A program made the translations under genes and the position numbers. Below, one piece after another: positions 8,174 through 15,261 of a stretch of DNA of 53,806 bases. The notes under the pieces are model-generated. The model was not told the origin of the DNA, ran no database searches, and was given only the letters and a program-made list of their open reading frames with translations. Source of the stretch: a virus; IMG/VR virus record IMGVR_UViG_3300042402_003976, positions 1 through 53,806 of that record. One strand, given 5' to 3'. Each line of letters starts with the position of its first letter. Within the stretch, counting starts at the first letter, position 1.

Positions 8174-8512
8174 ATGCGACCACTCTGCAAGGCCTGCGCA
8201 CAGCGACCCCGAGCCATTAATTACTACAAAGACACTCGTGCCTACTATAGAACATTGTGTGAAATCTGTTTATCACACGGTGCAAGTGCTCATGTTCCAC
8301 GTTGGCAACGAGCAGGATACAAACCCAAACCCGTGTGTGAAAAATGCGGGTTTCGATCTCAACACGCCGAAGTATTTCGAGTGTTTCATGTAGATGAAAA
8401 TCTCAACAACTGCAGACCCTCAAATCTCAAAACCGTGTGCTTGAACTGCGCTGCTATCTTAGGCAAAGAGGGTATAACTTGGAGGCAAGGCGATCTTATT
8501 GCTGACTACTAG
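8174..8512 (+). CDS. Small protein with four CxxC pairs and an HNH-like segment
   Basis: 112 aa, strongly basic. Four CxxC pairs (C5/C8, C29/C32, C55/C58, C89/C92) suggest two zinc-binding treble-clef units. The second unit resembles an HNH endonuclease core: F-H72-V-D74 followed by N-N-C-R, then the S-N84-L-x-T-x-C-x-x-C motif. The usual His right after the final CxxC is absent (Ala-Ala-Ile-Leu), so nuclease activity is doubtful, and the protein may simply bind DNA or RNA. It runs opposite to its neighbours, and its last 54 bp overlap the 3' end of the dNMP kinase. Zinc binding is inferred with fair confidence; the function is unknown. Confidence 0.7.
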   Translation: MRPLCKACAQRPRAINYYKDTRAYYRTLCEICLSHGASAHVPRWQRAGYKPKPVCEKCGFRSQHAEVFRVFHVDENLNNCRPSNLKTVCLNCAAILGKEGITWRQGDLIADY

Positions 8513-9115
8513 GTTTGCACTCTGCTCGTAAAGTTCATCGATGCTGCCATTGTTGTCGATGATCTTGTCAAAATCACTGCCCAGCCATGCCCATTCCGAT
8601 GCATGTATTTTACGCATCTTCATGGCGTTTAACCCTACATTATTGCCTTGGTTAGCACTGATAGCATCGTCATACCAATCAGGCAACTCACCACGCTGCA
8701 CCCAAACAATTTGGCCGCCTGCATCTTTAATTGATTTAATTTCATTGGGGAAACGGCAGTCTGAAATTACAATATGATCTTTGCTGAGACGCAGTTTGTT
8801 TTCTAATGAAGCAATCCATATGTCGTCGTGGAACGACCTACGACAGACTTCTGTTCCCCAGTATTGTAGAACCCATCTAGGAGTTAATGTGGGCATGTCT
8901 AAACGTGCTGCCCACCAAGGATCTACTTGTTCACGCCATTCTCGAGCCTGTGCTGTGCGCCCTTCCAGCATGGTTCGATCCCAGCCAAACACGCTGGCCA
9001 CGGCATCTTTGAGTGTTGAAGCAAAACTTTCTCTGCGAAATTCGTGAAAATTAACTAGATAGTCGGCTACAGTGTCTTTGCCCGAGCCTATGAAACCGCA
9101 TACACCTATAATCAT
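8459..9115 (-). CDS. 1: Deoxynucleoside monophosphate kinase (gp1 family)
   Basis: 218 aa. This enzyme class phosphorylates dNMPs for phage DNA synthesis. The P-loop GFIGSGKDT is at residues 7-15, followed by an adenylate-kinase-like layout: VADYL after the P-loop, LQYWGTEVCR around 84-93 (the NMP-binding region of gp1 relatives), IVISDCRFPNEI around 115-126, and a late IIDNNGS-DEL strand and helix. T4 gp1 is 241 aa. AAAGGGG lies 7 nt before the ATG, and a near-consensus sigma70 promoter is present at 9136-9164, so it is probably expressed early by host polymerase although it sits among late genes. Its 3' end overlaps the opposing zinc-motif ORF. Confidence 0.85.
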   Translation of the reverse strand: MIIGVCGFIGSGKDTVADYLVNFHEFRRESFASTLKDAVASVFGWDRTMLEGRTAQAREWREQVDPWWAARLDMPTLTPRWVLQYWGTEVCRRSFHDDIWIASLENKLRLSKDHIVISDCRFPNEIKSIKDAGGQIVWVQRGELPDWYDDAISANQGNNVGLNAMKMRKIHASEWAWLGSDFDKIIDNNGSIDELYEQSANLVVSNKIALPPSYTLFA

Positions 9116-9135
9116 AAATTGTCCCCTTTAGAACA

Positions 9136-9164
9136 ATTATAATATAGATTAGTTATAAGGTCAA
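9136..9164 (-). promoter_or_regulatory. Sigma70-type promoter for dNMP kinase
   Basis: On the minus strand, TTGACC (9159-9164), a 17-nt spacer and TATAAT (9136-9141): 5/6 and 6/6 matches with ideal spacing. The -35 box overlaps the gp13 stop codon. The leader carries AAAGGGG. Confidence 0.8.
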
Positions 9165-9919
9165 CCAGTTATCCAGGTATATCCGCTGCCGCCGGGAACC
9201 AATTTCATCAGATCGTCGGTGAGTTTTTCCATCTCAGTTTGACCTTCTGTGATCAATGCTGTGCCATTGAGTTGGGTACCACCCTGCGGTCCTGCAATCT
9301 GACCAAACTTGCTTCGAGCCTGTCCTAGCATCATTTTGCAGTTGGCCAAAGCATAGTCTTTGATCCACTGTCCTGAATACACATCATCTATGATTACAAA
9401 GTCGGGTCGGCTATTGTATACCTGCAGCATCACAGATTCTTCACCGCGAGGACGTTGATGTATGATCAGCTTGTGACTCTGTGGATGCCATGTGTAGTTA
9501 ATAAATGAACCAAACATCTTGCCTACCAATTCCTGATACTGACTAAACAGTTCATAGGTTAGTAAGCCGCCCATATTCGTTGAACTCAACAAATAGGTAT
9601 TGGCATAGGCCAAGTTAAATGGCTCAAACACAGTTCCACCCGTGCCATTACCCGTTCTTGATCCCACCGATCTGCGGAATATCTGTCGAACCTGCTGTAT
9701 TTCTTTGGGCAGGATATATTCGTTGGTGCTTTCTGTGAGGGTTAAAAACGCATAACTTTCTTCCACAGCATTGTCGCTACGCTGACGGAAAACTGCTAGA
9801 GCACGATTAAGTGCTGTGTCATAGTGGATGGGATCTAGTTCTACATCTACCATACCATCGCCTAGCATGGTTTTGCAGTAGTTGTATACGGAATTTTTGG
9901 CTTGATCTGATGTGCTCAT
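9161..9919 (-). CDS. 13: Neck protein (gp13-like)
   Basis: 252 aa, against 309 in T4. Gp13 helps to close the portal after packaging and joins head to tail. The N-terminus shows the family pattern: a helix containing YNYCKTMLGDG, then VDVELDPIHYDTALNRALAVF, then a strand with NEYILPKEI and QVRQIFRR. The central part is aromatic-rich, and the C-terminus is helical with LTDDLMKL. A late promoter AATAAATA ends 5 nt before the ATG, with no Shine-Dalgarno. The divergent neighbour is the gp14-like gene, which makes the neck block bidirectional, unlike T4. The match is by motif memory, not alignment. Confidence 0.7.
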   Translation of the reverse strand: MSTSDQAKNSVYNYCKTMLGDGMVDVELDPIHYDTALNRALAVFRQRSDNAVEESYAFLTLTESTNEYILPKEIQQVRQIFRRSVGSRTGNGTGGTVFEPFNLAYANTYLLSSTNMGGLLTYELFSQYQELVGKMFGSFINYTWHPQSHKLIIHQRPRGEESVMLQVYNSRPDFVIIDDVYSGQWIKDYALANCKMMLGQARSKFGQIAGPQGGTQLNGTALITEGQTEMEKLTDDLMKLVPGGSGYTWITG

Positions 9920-9924
9920 GCTAG

Positions 9925-9932
9925 TATTTATT
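9925..9932 (-). promoter_or_regulatory. T4-type late promoter, 5 nt before gp13 ATG
   Basis: AATAAATA followed by CTAGC and the ATG at 9919. It is paired back to back with the rightward element at 9938-9945. Confidence 0.65.
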
Positions 9933-9937
9933 ACAGC

Positions 9938-9945
9938 GGTAAATA
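9938..9945 (+). promoter_or_regulatory. Rightward late promoter of the gp14-gp15 block
   Basis: GGTAAATA. With T4 geometry the start would be near 9951, so the first ATG (9947) would not be transcribed; the second (9953) would be used. Confidence 0.5.
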
Positions 9946-9952
9946 TATGACT

Positions 9953-11353
9953 ATGCCAAGACTCAGTTTATACCGGCCCGAAAAGGGCAATGATTTCCGC
10001 TTTATAGATAAATCCGCCTGGGAAATGTTCCAAGTTGGCGGCACAGATGTGCTGGTGCACAGATATATAGGTCCCGGCACAGCTATACAGGGCGATAGTC
10101 CCAGCACCCCTACCTACGCCACTGATAATGTAGCAAACATACAGGATTTATTATTTTTAGAAAATCGAGATCGCAAATATGATCCTGATGTTTATGTCAT
10201 GCGCGGTGTATACAATATATCCGATATCGATTTTAATCTCAGCCAGTTTGGCCTGTTCCTACAGAATGATACTATTTTTATCACATTCCACATCACCGAC
10301 ACTGTGGAAAAACTAGGTCGTAAAATCATAGCAGGGGATGTGATAGAACTACCGCATCTCAAAGACGAATACGCTTTGAATGATTTAACTTTTGCCTTGA
10401 AACGTTTCTTTGTGATTGAAGAAGTTAGTAGAGCAGCGGAAGGATTTTCGGCCACATGGTATCCACATTTATATCGTGCCAAGTGCAAACCATTAGTAGA
10501 CAGTCAAGAATTCAAACAAATCTTAGACGATATTGCAGACAGAGAATTTTATAAAGGCACGTATAATCCAGACATAACTTATTATCCCGGCGATGTTGTA
10601 TTAGCTGACAATGGCAAAAAATACCAAGTCATCCGAGAAGTCACTGGAATAGAGCCGCCCGGACCGGTAAACAATCCTTACTATGCACTAGCAGATACTT
10701 TGCGAGATGTGATCAGTACCTATGAAAAAGAAATGCAGATCACTGCCGCGGTGTTAGATCAAGCAGAAGCAGATGCCCCACGCAGCGGCTACGACACCAG
10801 CAAGTATTATACACTACAACGAACCGATGACGGCACAGCAGAATTAGCCAGCGTGGATGCATCGTTGGTGACTGTTGACGCAGCTACACAAGCCACTGAT
10901 GAAAATGGAGTTCCCCAATTTGACTCGGCTGGTAATGCAATATATGTTGGTCAGACTGCTAGCAGTGTAATTTTGCCTGCTGACGGTGATGGCTATGAAG
11001 GTTATCTAACCAAAGACGGTTTACCTCCTAACGGTGCTCCATTTACCGCAGGCATTTCTTTTCCAAACAATCCTGTTAATGGACAATTTGCACTGCGAAC
11101 AGATTATCTTCCTAACAGACTGTTTAGATTTGACGGAGTAAGATGGCGCAAGTTTGAAGACAATGTGCGCACGACTATGAGCAATCTTGGAGCCAGTGAT
11201 GTAGCAGCCGGCGAACCTTTTGCAGACAAAGATGTGCGTCAGACACAAAAATCTACATTCATAAACAATCCCACTGTGAACACCATAGACGGTCACACAG
11301 TTAAAGAAAAGCAGAGTCTCAGCAAGGCTCTAAGACCTGAGGCAGACCTATAA
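9953..11353 (+). CDS. 14: Neck protein (gp14-like), enlarged
   Basis: 466 aa from the second ATG (MPRLSLYRPEKG); an ATG two codons earlier probably lies upstream of the transcription start. In T4 gp14 (256 aa) forms the head-tail neck ring. The resembling part is residues ~70-190: a Tyr/Val-Met-Arg-Gly strand, the FGLFLQNDTIFITFH strands, a GDVIELPHL loop, the FFVIEEVSRA strand and a WYPHLYR motif, in the order of gp14. The rest is an extension ending with a fibre-type FPNNP---W motif and a Lys-rich tail. The stop overlaps the gp15 ATG (TAATG). The gp14 call is tentative and leans on the gp13/gp15 neighbours. Confidence 0.55.
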   Translation: MPRLSLYRPEKGNDFRFIDKSAWEMFQVGGTDVLVHRYIGPGTAIQGDSPSTPTYATDNVANIQDLLFLENRDRKYDPDVYVMRGVYNISDIDFNLSQFGLFLQNDTIFITFHITDTVEKLGRKIIAGDVIELPHLKDEYALNDLTFALKRFFVIEEVSRAAEGFSATWYPHLYRAKCKPLVDSQEFKQILDDIADREFYKGTYNPDITYYPGDVVLADNGKKYQVIREVTGIEPPGPVNNPYYALADTLRDVISTYEKEMQITAAVLDQAEADAPRSGYDTSKYYTLQRTDDGTAELASVDASLVTVDAATQATDENGVPQFDSAGNAIYVGQTASSVILPADGDGYEGYLTKDGLPPNGAPFTAGISFPNNPVNGQFALRTDYLPNRLFRFDGVRWRKFEDNVRTTMSNLGASDVAAGEPFADKDVRQTQKSTFINNPTVNTIDGHTVKEKQSLSKALRPEADL

Positions 11354-12930
11354 TGGATTTTCACTACGACGGACAGATACGACGCTATGTCACGCAGTTC
11401 ATGCGTGTGTTCATTGGATTTAAATATCAAGCAGGCGATGGCGAACAACGACAGATTCCTGTAATGTATGGCGATTTGACCAGACAGGTAGCCAGCATTA
11501 TCAAAGATAATTCTGAAAACAAAATGCCTACGGTGCCGAGAATAGCTTGTTATATCACAGGCATTGAGATGGATACTAACAGGCTCAGTGATCCCACATT
11601 CGTGTCTAAGATACATGTGAGAGAACGCAGATTCACAGACGCCAGTGGCACAAGAGAATATTCGGGCGCACAGGGCGGCAATTACACTGTTGAAAGGCTC
11701 ATGCCTACTCCATTCAAACTGACCATGAAAGCTGATATATGGACATCCAACACCGATCAAAAATTACAGTTGTTGGAACAGATATTAGTGCTGTTTAATC
11801 CCAGTTTAGAACTACAGACCACTGACAATTATATAGACTGGACCAGTCTCAGCGCCATGTATCTAACCGGCACTAATTTTTCCAGTAGGACAATACCTCA
11901 AGGAGCAGAATCAGATATAGACATCTGCAGTCTTGATTTTGAAATGCCTGTGTATATATCACCACCGGCCAAGGTCAAAAAACTAGGCATAGTTCAAAGC
12001 ATAATAGCCAATGTGTTCACAGAACAGGGCGATGTGATGGATCTTTCAGATCTAATATACAACACTTCTCAATCCAGTATGACCCTAGTTACTAAAACTT
12101 ATGGTAATTATCGAGTTTTACTGTTCAAATCTAACACAGGAACAGTCAATGATAATCAATATGATCTCACACTCGTGAATCCATTAGATGCTGTGCAGTC
12201 ATTGGGGCTGAGTCAGAAAGAATTTAAAAATGGCGAACCGGTAGAGTGGTCAAAGATTCTAGAGATACAAGGCGGCTATGTGCCGGGCAGTGAGATATGG
12301 TTCAAAAAAGCCAGTGGCTATGAGATTGTGGGCACGTTTGTGATCAATCCTCTAGACCAGACTGTTCTCACGGTGACTTTAGATGCAGACACATATCCTG
12401 CTAATGACGACATTGCCAGTAGTATCCCCGGCATAGCTGCTAGAGGCACGGTAGATGCTATCATAGATCCTTACAAGTATAATCCGTTAGAAGTCTATGG
12501 ATCATATTCGCAGATACCAGTAGGTTTGAGATTCTTGATGTTAGACGATGTCAACAACAGTGAGAATCGTGGAGGTTACATTAACCTTCCTTCTAATCCT
12601 GCAGACAGCACAAACATACCATATAGAGGTCCGCAGGCTTGGCGTGATCCTAGTAATAACGATTCATCATGGGAAAATCAAGACGGCACGGATCCTGTGA
12701 TCACAGCCAACTCTATTGTAGAGTGGACTGGGCAAACCTGGGCCACAATTTGGAATCCTGAAGATCATACATTGGAAGATGCAGCTATTGCAGGTGAAGA
12801 TTTCTCACCCACACATATTCAAAATATCCGCACAGGCATCAAATACAAATGGGATGGCACTCAATGGCTCAAAGCATTTGAAGGTGAATATCTGCCAGGA
12901 GAGTGGAACTTTAAGACAGTGGGCGGATAA
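11353..12930 (+). CDS. 15: Tail terminator / sheath stabiliser (gp15-like), enlarged
   Basis: 525 aa, against 272 in T4. Gp15 caps the finished tail and joins it to the neck. Residues ~1-215 follow T4 gp15: F-Y-x-x-x-I-R-R-Y at the start, RQIPVMYGDLTRQ, PRIACYITGIEMD, PTPFKLTMKADIWT, the Q-LEQILVLFNPSL helix, and a final EMPVYISPPAK. After that comes a ~300-residue extension of beta-rich sequence ending in two Trp-Asx-Gly-Thr/Gln-x-Trp type motifs. It is translationally coupled to gp14. The extension has no counterpart in T4 and may form an outer collar. Confidence 0.8.
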   Translation: MDFHYDGQIRRYVTQFMRVFIGFKYQAGDGEQRQIPVMYGDLTRQVASIIKDNSENKMPTVPRIACYITGIEMDTNRLSDPTFVSKIHVRERRFTDASGTREYSGAQGGNYTVERLMPTPFKLTMKADIWTSNTDQKLQLLEQILVLFNPSLELQTTDNYIDWTSLSAMYLTGTNFSSRTIPQGAESDIDICSLDFEMPVYISPPAKVKKLGIVQSIIANVFTEQGDVMDLSDLIYNTSQSSMTLVTKTYGNYRVLLFKSNTGTVNDNQYDLTLVNPLDAVQSLGLSQKEFKNGEPVEWSKILEIQGGYVPGSEIWFKKASGYEIVGTFVINPLDQTVLTVTLDADTYPANDDIASSIPGIAARGTVDAIIDPYKYNPLEVYGSYSQIPVGLRFLMLDDVNNSENRGGYINLPSNPADSTNIPYRGPQAWRDPSNNDSSWENQDGTDPVITANSIVEWTGQTWATIWNPEDHTLEDAAIAGEDFSPTHIQNIRTGIKYKWDGTQWLKAFEGEYLPGEWNFKTVGG

Positions 12931-12933
12931 GTA
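12926..12933 (+). promoter_or_regulatory. Late promoter variant, 5 nt before ATG
   Basis: GATAAGTA followed by TCTGC and the ATG at 12939. It overlaps the gp15 stop codon. The same 8-mer precedes gp16. Confidence 0.45.
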
Positions 12934-12938
12934 TCTGC

Positions 12939-13334
12939 ATGCAACAGCGTGCCGGATTGTTATTCTTAGCTAAAATCACAGGTCGCATATTTCTAATCTT
13001 AGATAATGAGCGATGGACTGTGCCGACCTTTCAACGCAATAACAGTCTTCTAGAGGATGCAGACGCATTGTTAACTCAGTATGCACAGGGGCGCATAGTT
13101 CCTATCGAACTGTATCTATCTGAAGATCGCGGGTTTGAGTATGGTACCTATGTGTGCGTGGTCGATCAAGAGTTTTTGACTATGGCGTCAAAGACTGTAT
13201 GCTGGGCTGATTTAGATTGCCTTCCCAAACAACTACACTCGGGATTGAGAACTACATTAAATAATCAAGTAATACGTGTGAAAATAGAAACCATATTGGA
13301 GTTAGAAAATGTCAAGTCTGTTACAAAAATCTAG
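12939..13334 (+). CDS. Nudix-fold protein without a Nudix box
   Basis: 131 aa. The N-terminus (RAGLLFLAKITGRIFLILDN) and the second half (YGTYVCVVDQEF, CWADLDCLPKQLHSGL, then a C-terminal helix) follow the strand and helix order of phage Nudix hydrolases. Between them, where the catalytic GX5EX7REUXEEXGU box should be, residues ~25-58 carry no such pattern: no Gly-Gly, no REXXEE. It is therefore probably a non-enzymatic relic or a binding domain. No Shine-Dalgarno; a late promoter abuts the start. It overlaps the next gene by 26 nt. Confidence 0.65.
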   Translation: MQQRAGLLFLAKITGRIFLILDNERWTVPTFQRNNSLLEDADALLTQYAQGRIVPIELYLSEDRGFEYGTYVCVVDQEFLTMASKTVCWADLDCLPKQLHSGLRTTLNNQVIRVKIETILELENVKSVTKI

Positions 13335-13587
13335 TAGATTCCAGGAAGATTATGAGCGATATCGCACAGCCATCGACACAATGCCTGATGGTGCAGCTAA
13401 ACAAGAATCTCAACAACTATTGAATAAACTTGTTGCAGAAATAAAAAAATTAGATAGCATGCATATGGAAATGATCTACAGTCGTCAGCTACCTACCATG
13501 GGCAGTGAAATGAAACAAGATATCACAGCTATAAGAAAAAAATTAGAAACCAAACTCAGAGACTGGGCACAAGCGCAGCAAAATTAA
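13309..13587 (+). CDS. Small coiled-coil protein
   Basis: 92 aa, not recognised. It is almost entirely helical with charged heptads (about 10-55 and 66-90), no Cys and no membrane segment. GGAG lies 8 nt before the ATG, inside the end of the preceding gene. It is the last gene of the rightward block; its TAA overlaps the stop of the opposing fibre gene. It could be an assembly chaperone or a virion component, but nothing in the sequence decides. Confidence 0.7.
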   Translation: MSSLLQKSSRFQEDYERYRTAIDTMPDGAAKQESQQLLNKLVAEIKKLDSMHMEMIYSRQLPTMGSEMKQDITAIRKKLETKLRDWAQAQQN

Positions 13588-15236
13588 ATACTAGCGAAGT
13601 TTTTAATTGTGATAGTACCTACCATGCTGGCGTGAGCACCGCACTGATATCTATAGTTTCCACTAATACTATCCGGAATTTTCCAATATAATGTTCCCGA
13701 ATCTTTGCCCTGTGCAGATGATCCTGTAGACACTACCCCTGCTGTAGTAACGTGAATCAGTCCAGTATCATAATTGGTTCCCGTGTTAGTCTGTATCAAG
13801 AACGGATGGCCAGTGGCCTGTAAATTAAATGCAATAGTAGTTCCATTGATGGCATATATGTTAGGGTCGTCAGTTGTTCCATATTGATCAAATCTGTATG
13901 CCGTGGCTCCATTGTTGGTCACATTAAGTCTCGTTATAGCCTGCAGATAAAATTGATCTACGGTAAGATCTGCACGATCACTTAGCCCAGTAAATGTTGT
14001 AGCGCCTGCGCTTACAGTGCTGGTAATAGTCACGGTGTCTGTGCTAGCATTAGTGGTTATTGAGATACCCGAACCTGCTGAAAGTGTCAGCGTGTCTGTG
14101 GATGAATCAGCCACTACCGAACTTTGTCCTGCTACAGCTATTGTGGCAAAACTATCTGAAGCTGTGCCTCCTCCTGAACCTGTGATAGTGACAGTGTCGG
14201 TAGTCGCATCAGTAGTAATAGTGATGCCTCCAGCACCTACCAAAGTCAGTGTGTCTGTGGCAGAATCTGCTACTACACTAGATTGCCCTGCAACAGCTAT
14301 GGTGGCAAAACTATCAGATGCTCCTCCACCAGCAACTGTAGCCCATGTGTTGTCGCCTCGAAGATATGTGGTAGCATCTCTCGTACCTGATGTGCCTAAT
14401 CTCAAAACTGGAACAGTGCCGCTGCTTAGATTAGTGGCATTTAATGCGGTGAGGTTTACGCCACTGACAGCCGGTAGTGTGGCTGGAAATTGTGCATTAG
14501 GCACAGTGCCCGATGTCAATTGAGTGGCATTGAGTGCGGTAAGATTCGCACCACTGACAGCTGGTAGTGTAGCTGGAAATCGTGCATCAGGTATAGTGCC
14601 CGATGTCAATTGAGTGGCATTGAGTGCAGTAATACTGGCTCCGCCGCCGCTAAAGTTGGTAGCAGTGAGTAGACCTGAATCATTGAGGCTGGCCGAACTG
14701 ACCTTGATAGTTGTGCCGCTAGTGCCGCTGTATCTAACTATGGCATTATCAATATAGCTACCTAACACAGAATTTACATTGCCTGAACCGCTACCGCTTG
14801 CACCGGGTGGACCTTCTGGTCCTGGTGGCCCTTGCACTGTAGCTGTAGTTTGAACAGTGTTATCTGGAAACCTCAAAGTGCCGCCTAGCACTAGATTAGG
14901 AGTTATGGTTATAGGGTTAGCATTGGTAACGTTAAGAGTTGTGTCTGCAATGGTGATATTGCCAGTAGAAGCCACGGAAGTAAAAGTTATAGTATCTGTG
15001 ACTGCACTAGTTGTGATAACAATACCAGAGCCTGCCACTAATGTCAGCGTGTCTGTAGCGGTATCTGCTACCACAGTAGATTGACCTGCAACAGCTAGAT
15101 TAGTAAAACTAGGTGAAGTTGAAAGATCATATCCGCTGCTAATAACATTCCAAGCAGTGCCGTTGTATCGCCACGATTTTTGATCAACAGTATAAACTTG
15201 ATTCAGTGTAGGATTATTAGGAAAATTTATTGGCAT
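13584..15236 (-). CDS. Fibre-type protein with collagen-like run and cupredoxin-like C-terminus
   Basis: 550 aa. Order of parts: an N-terminal FPNNP---W motif shared with other fibres here (4-30), beta-repeat units of the AVAGQS-VVAD-ATDTLTL type (about 48-68, 312-333 and 362-382), a short collagen-like Gly-Pro-Pro run (136-147), two 30-residue repeats with a partial third (LNATQLTSGT and LPAVSGANL), and a C-terminal domain (about 435-548). That last domain holds His477 in GHPF, then Cys532, His535 and Met538 in YQCGAHASMVG, the four ligands of a type 1 copper site in the right order. No enzyme motif is seen. It is expressed from a late promoter with a ~12-nt leader. The copper role is inferred. 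Confidence 0.8.
   Translation of the reverse strand: MPINFPNNPTLNQVYTVDQKSWRYNGTAWNVISSGYDLSTSPSFTNLAVAGQSTVVADTATDTLTLVAGSGIVITTSAVTDTITFTSVASTGNITIADTTLNVTNANPITITPNLVLGGTLRFPDNTVQTTATVQGPPGPEGPPGASGSGSGNVNSVLGSYIDNAIVRYSGTSGTTIKVSSASLNDSGLLTATNFSGGGASITALNATQLTSGTIPDARFPATLPAVSGANLTALNATQLTSGTVPNAQFPATLPAVSGVNLTALNATNLSSGTVPVLRLGTSGTRDATTYLRGDNTWATVAGGGASDSFATIAVAGQSSVVADSATDTLTLVGAGGITITTDATTDTVTITGSGGGTASDSFATIAVAGQSSVVADSSTDTLTLSAGSGISITTNASTDTVTITSTVSAGATTFTGLSDRADLTVDQFYLQAITRLNVTNNGATAYRFDQYGTTDDPNIYAINGTTIAFNLQATGHPFLIQTNTGTNYDTGLIHVTTAGVVSTGSSAQGKDSGTLYWKIPDSISGNYRYQCGAHASMVGTITIKNFASI
14413..14640 (-). repeat. 90-bp tandem repeats inside the fibre gene
   Basis: Two full copies start at 14413 and 14503, with a partial third from 14593, period 90 bp (30 codons), with a few third-position differences between copies. 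They encode the LNATQLTSGT / LPAVSGANL units. Confidence 0.75.
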
Positions 15237-15253
15237 ATTTTGTCTCTATGGAG

Positions 15254-15261
15254 TATTTATC
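15254..15261 (-). promoter_or_regulatory. Late promoter of the cupredoxin-like fibre gene
   Basis: GATAAATA on the minus strand, with predicted start near 15248 and a leader of about 12 nt. It overlaps the end of the subtilase gene. Confidence 0.6.

Noticed and set aside
14413-14640. Tandem repeats considered as a CRISPR-like array
   Set aside because: The units are 90 bp, contiguous, in frame and protein-coding, with no spacers.
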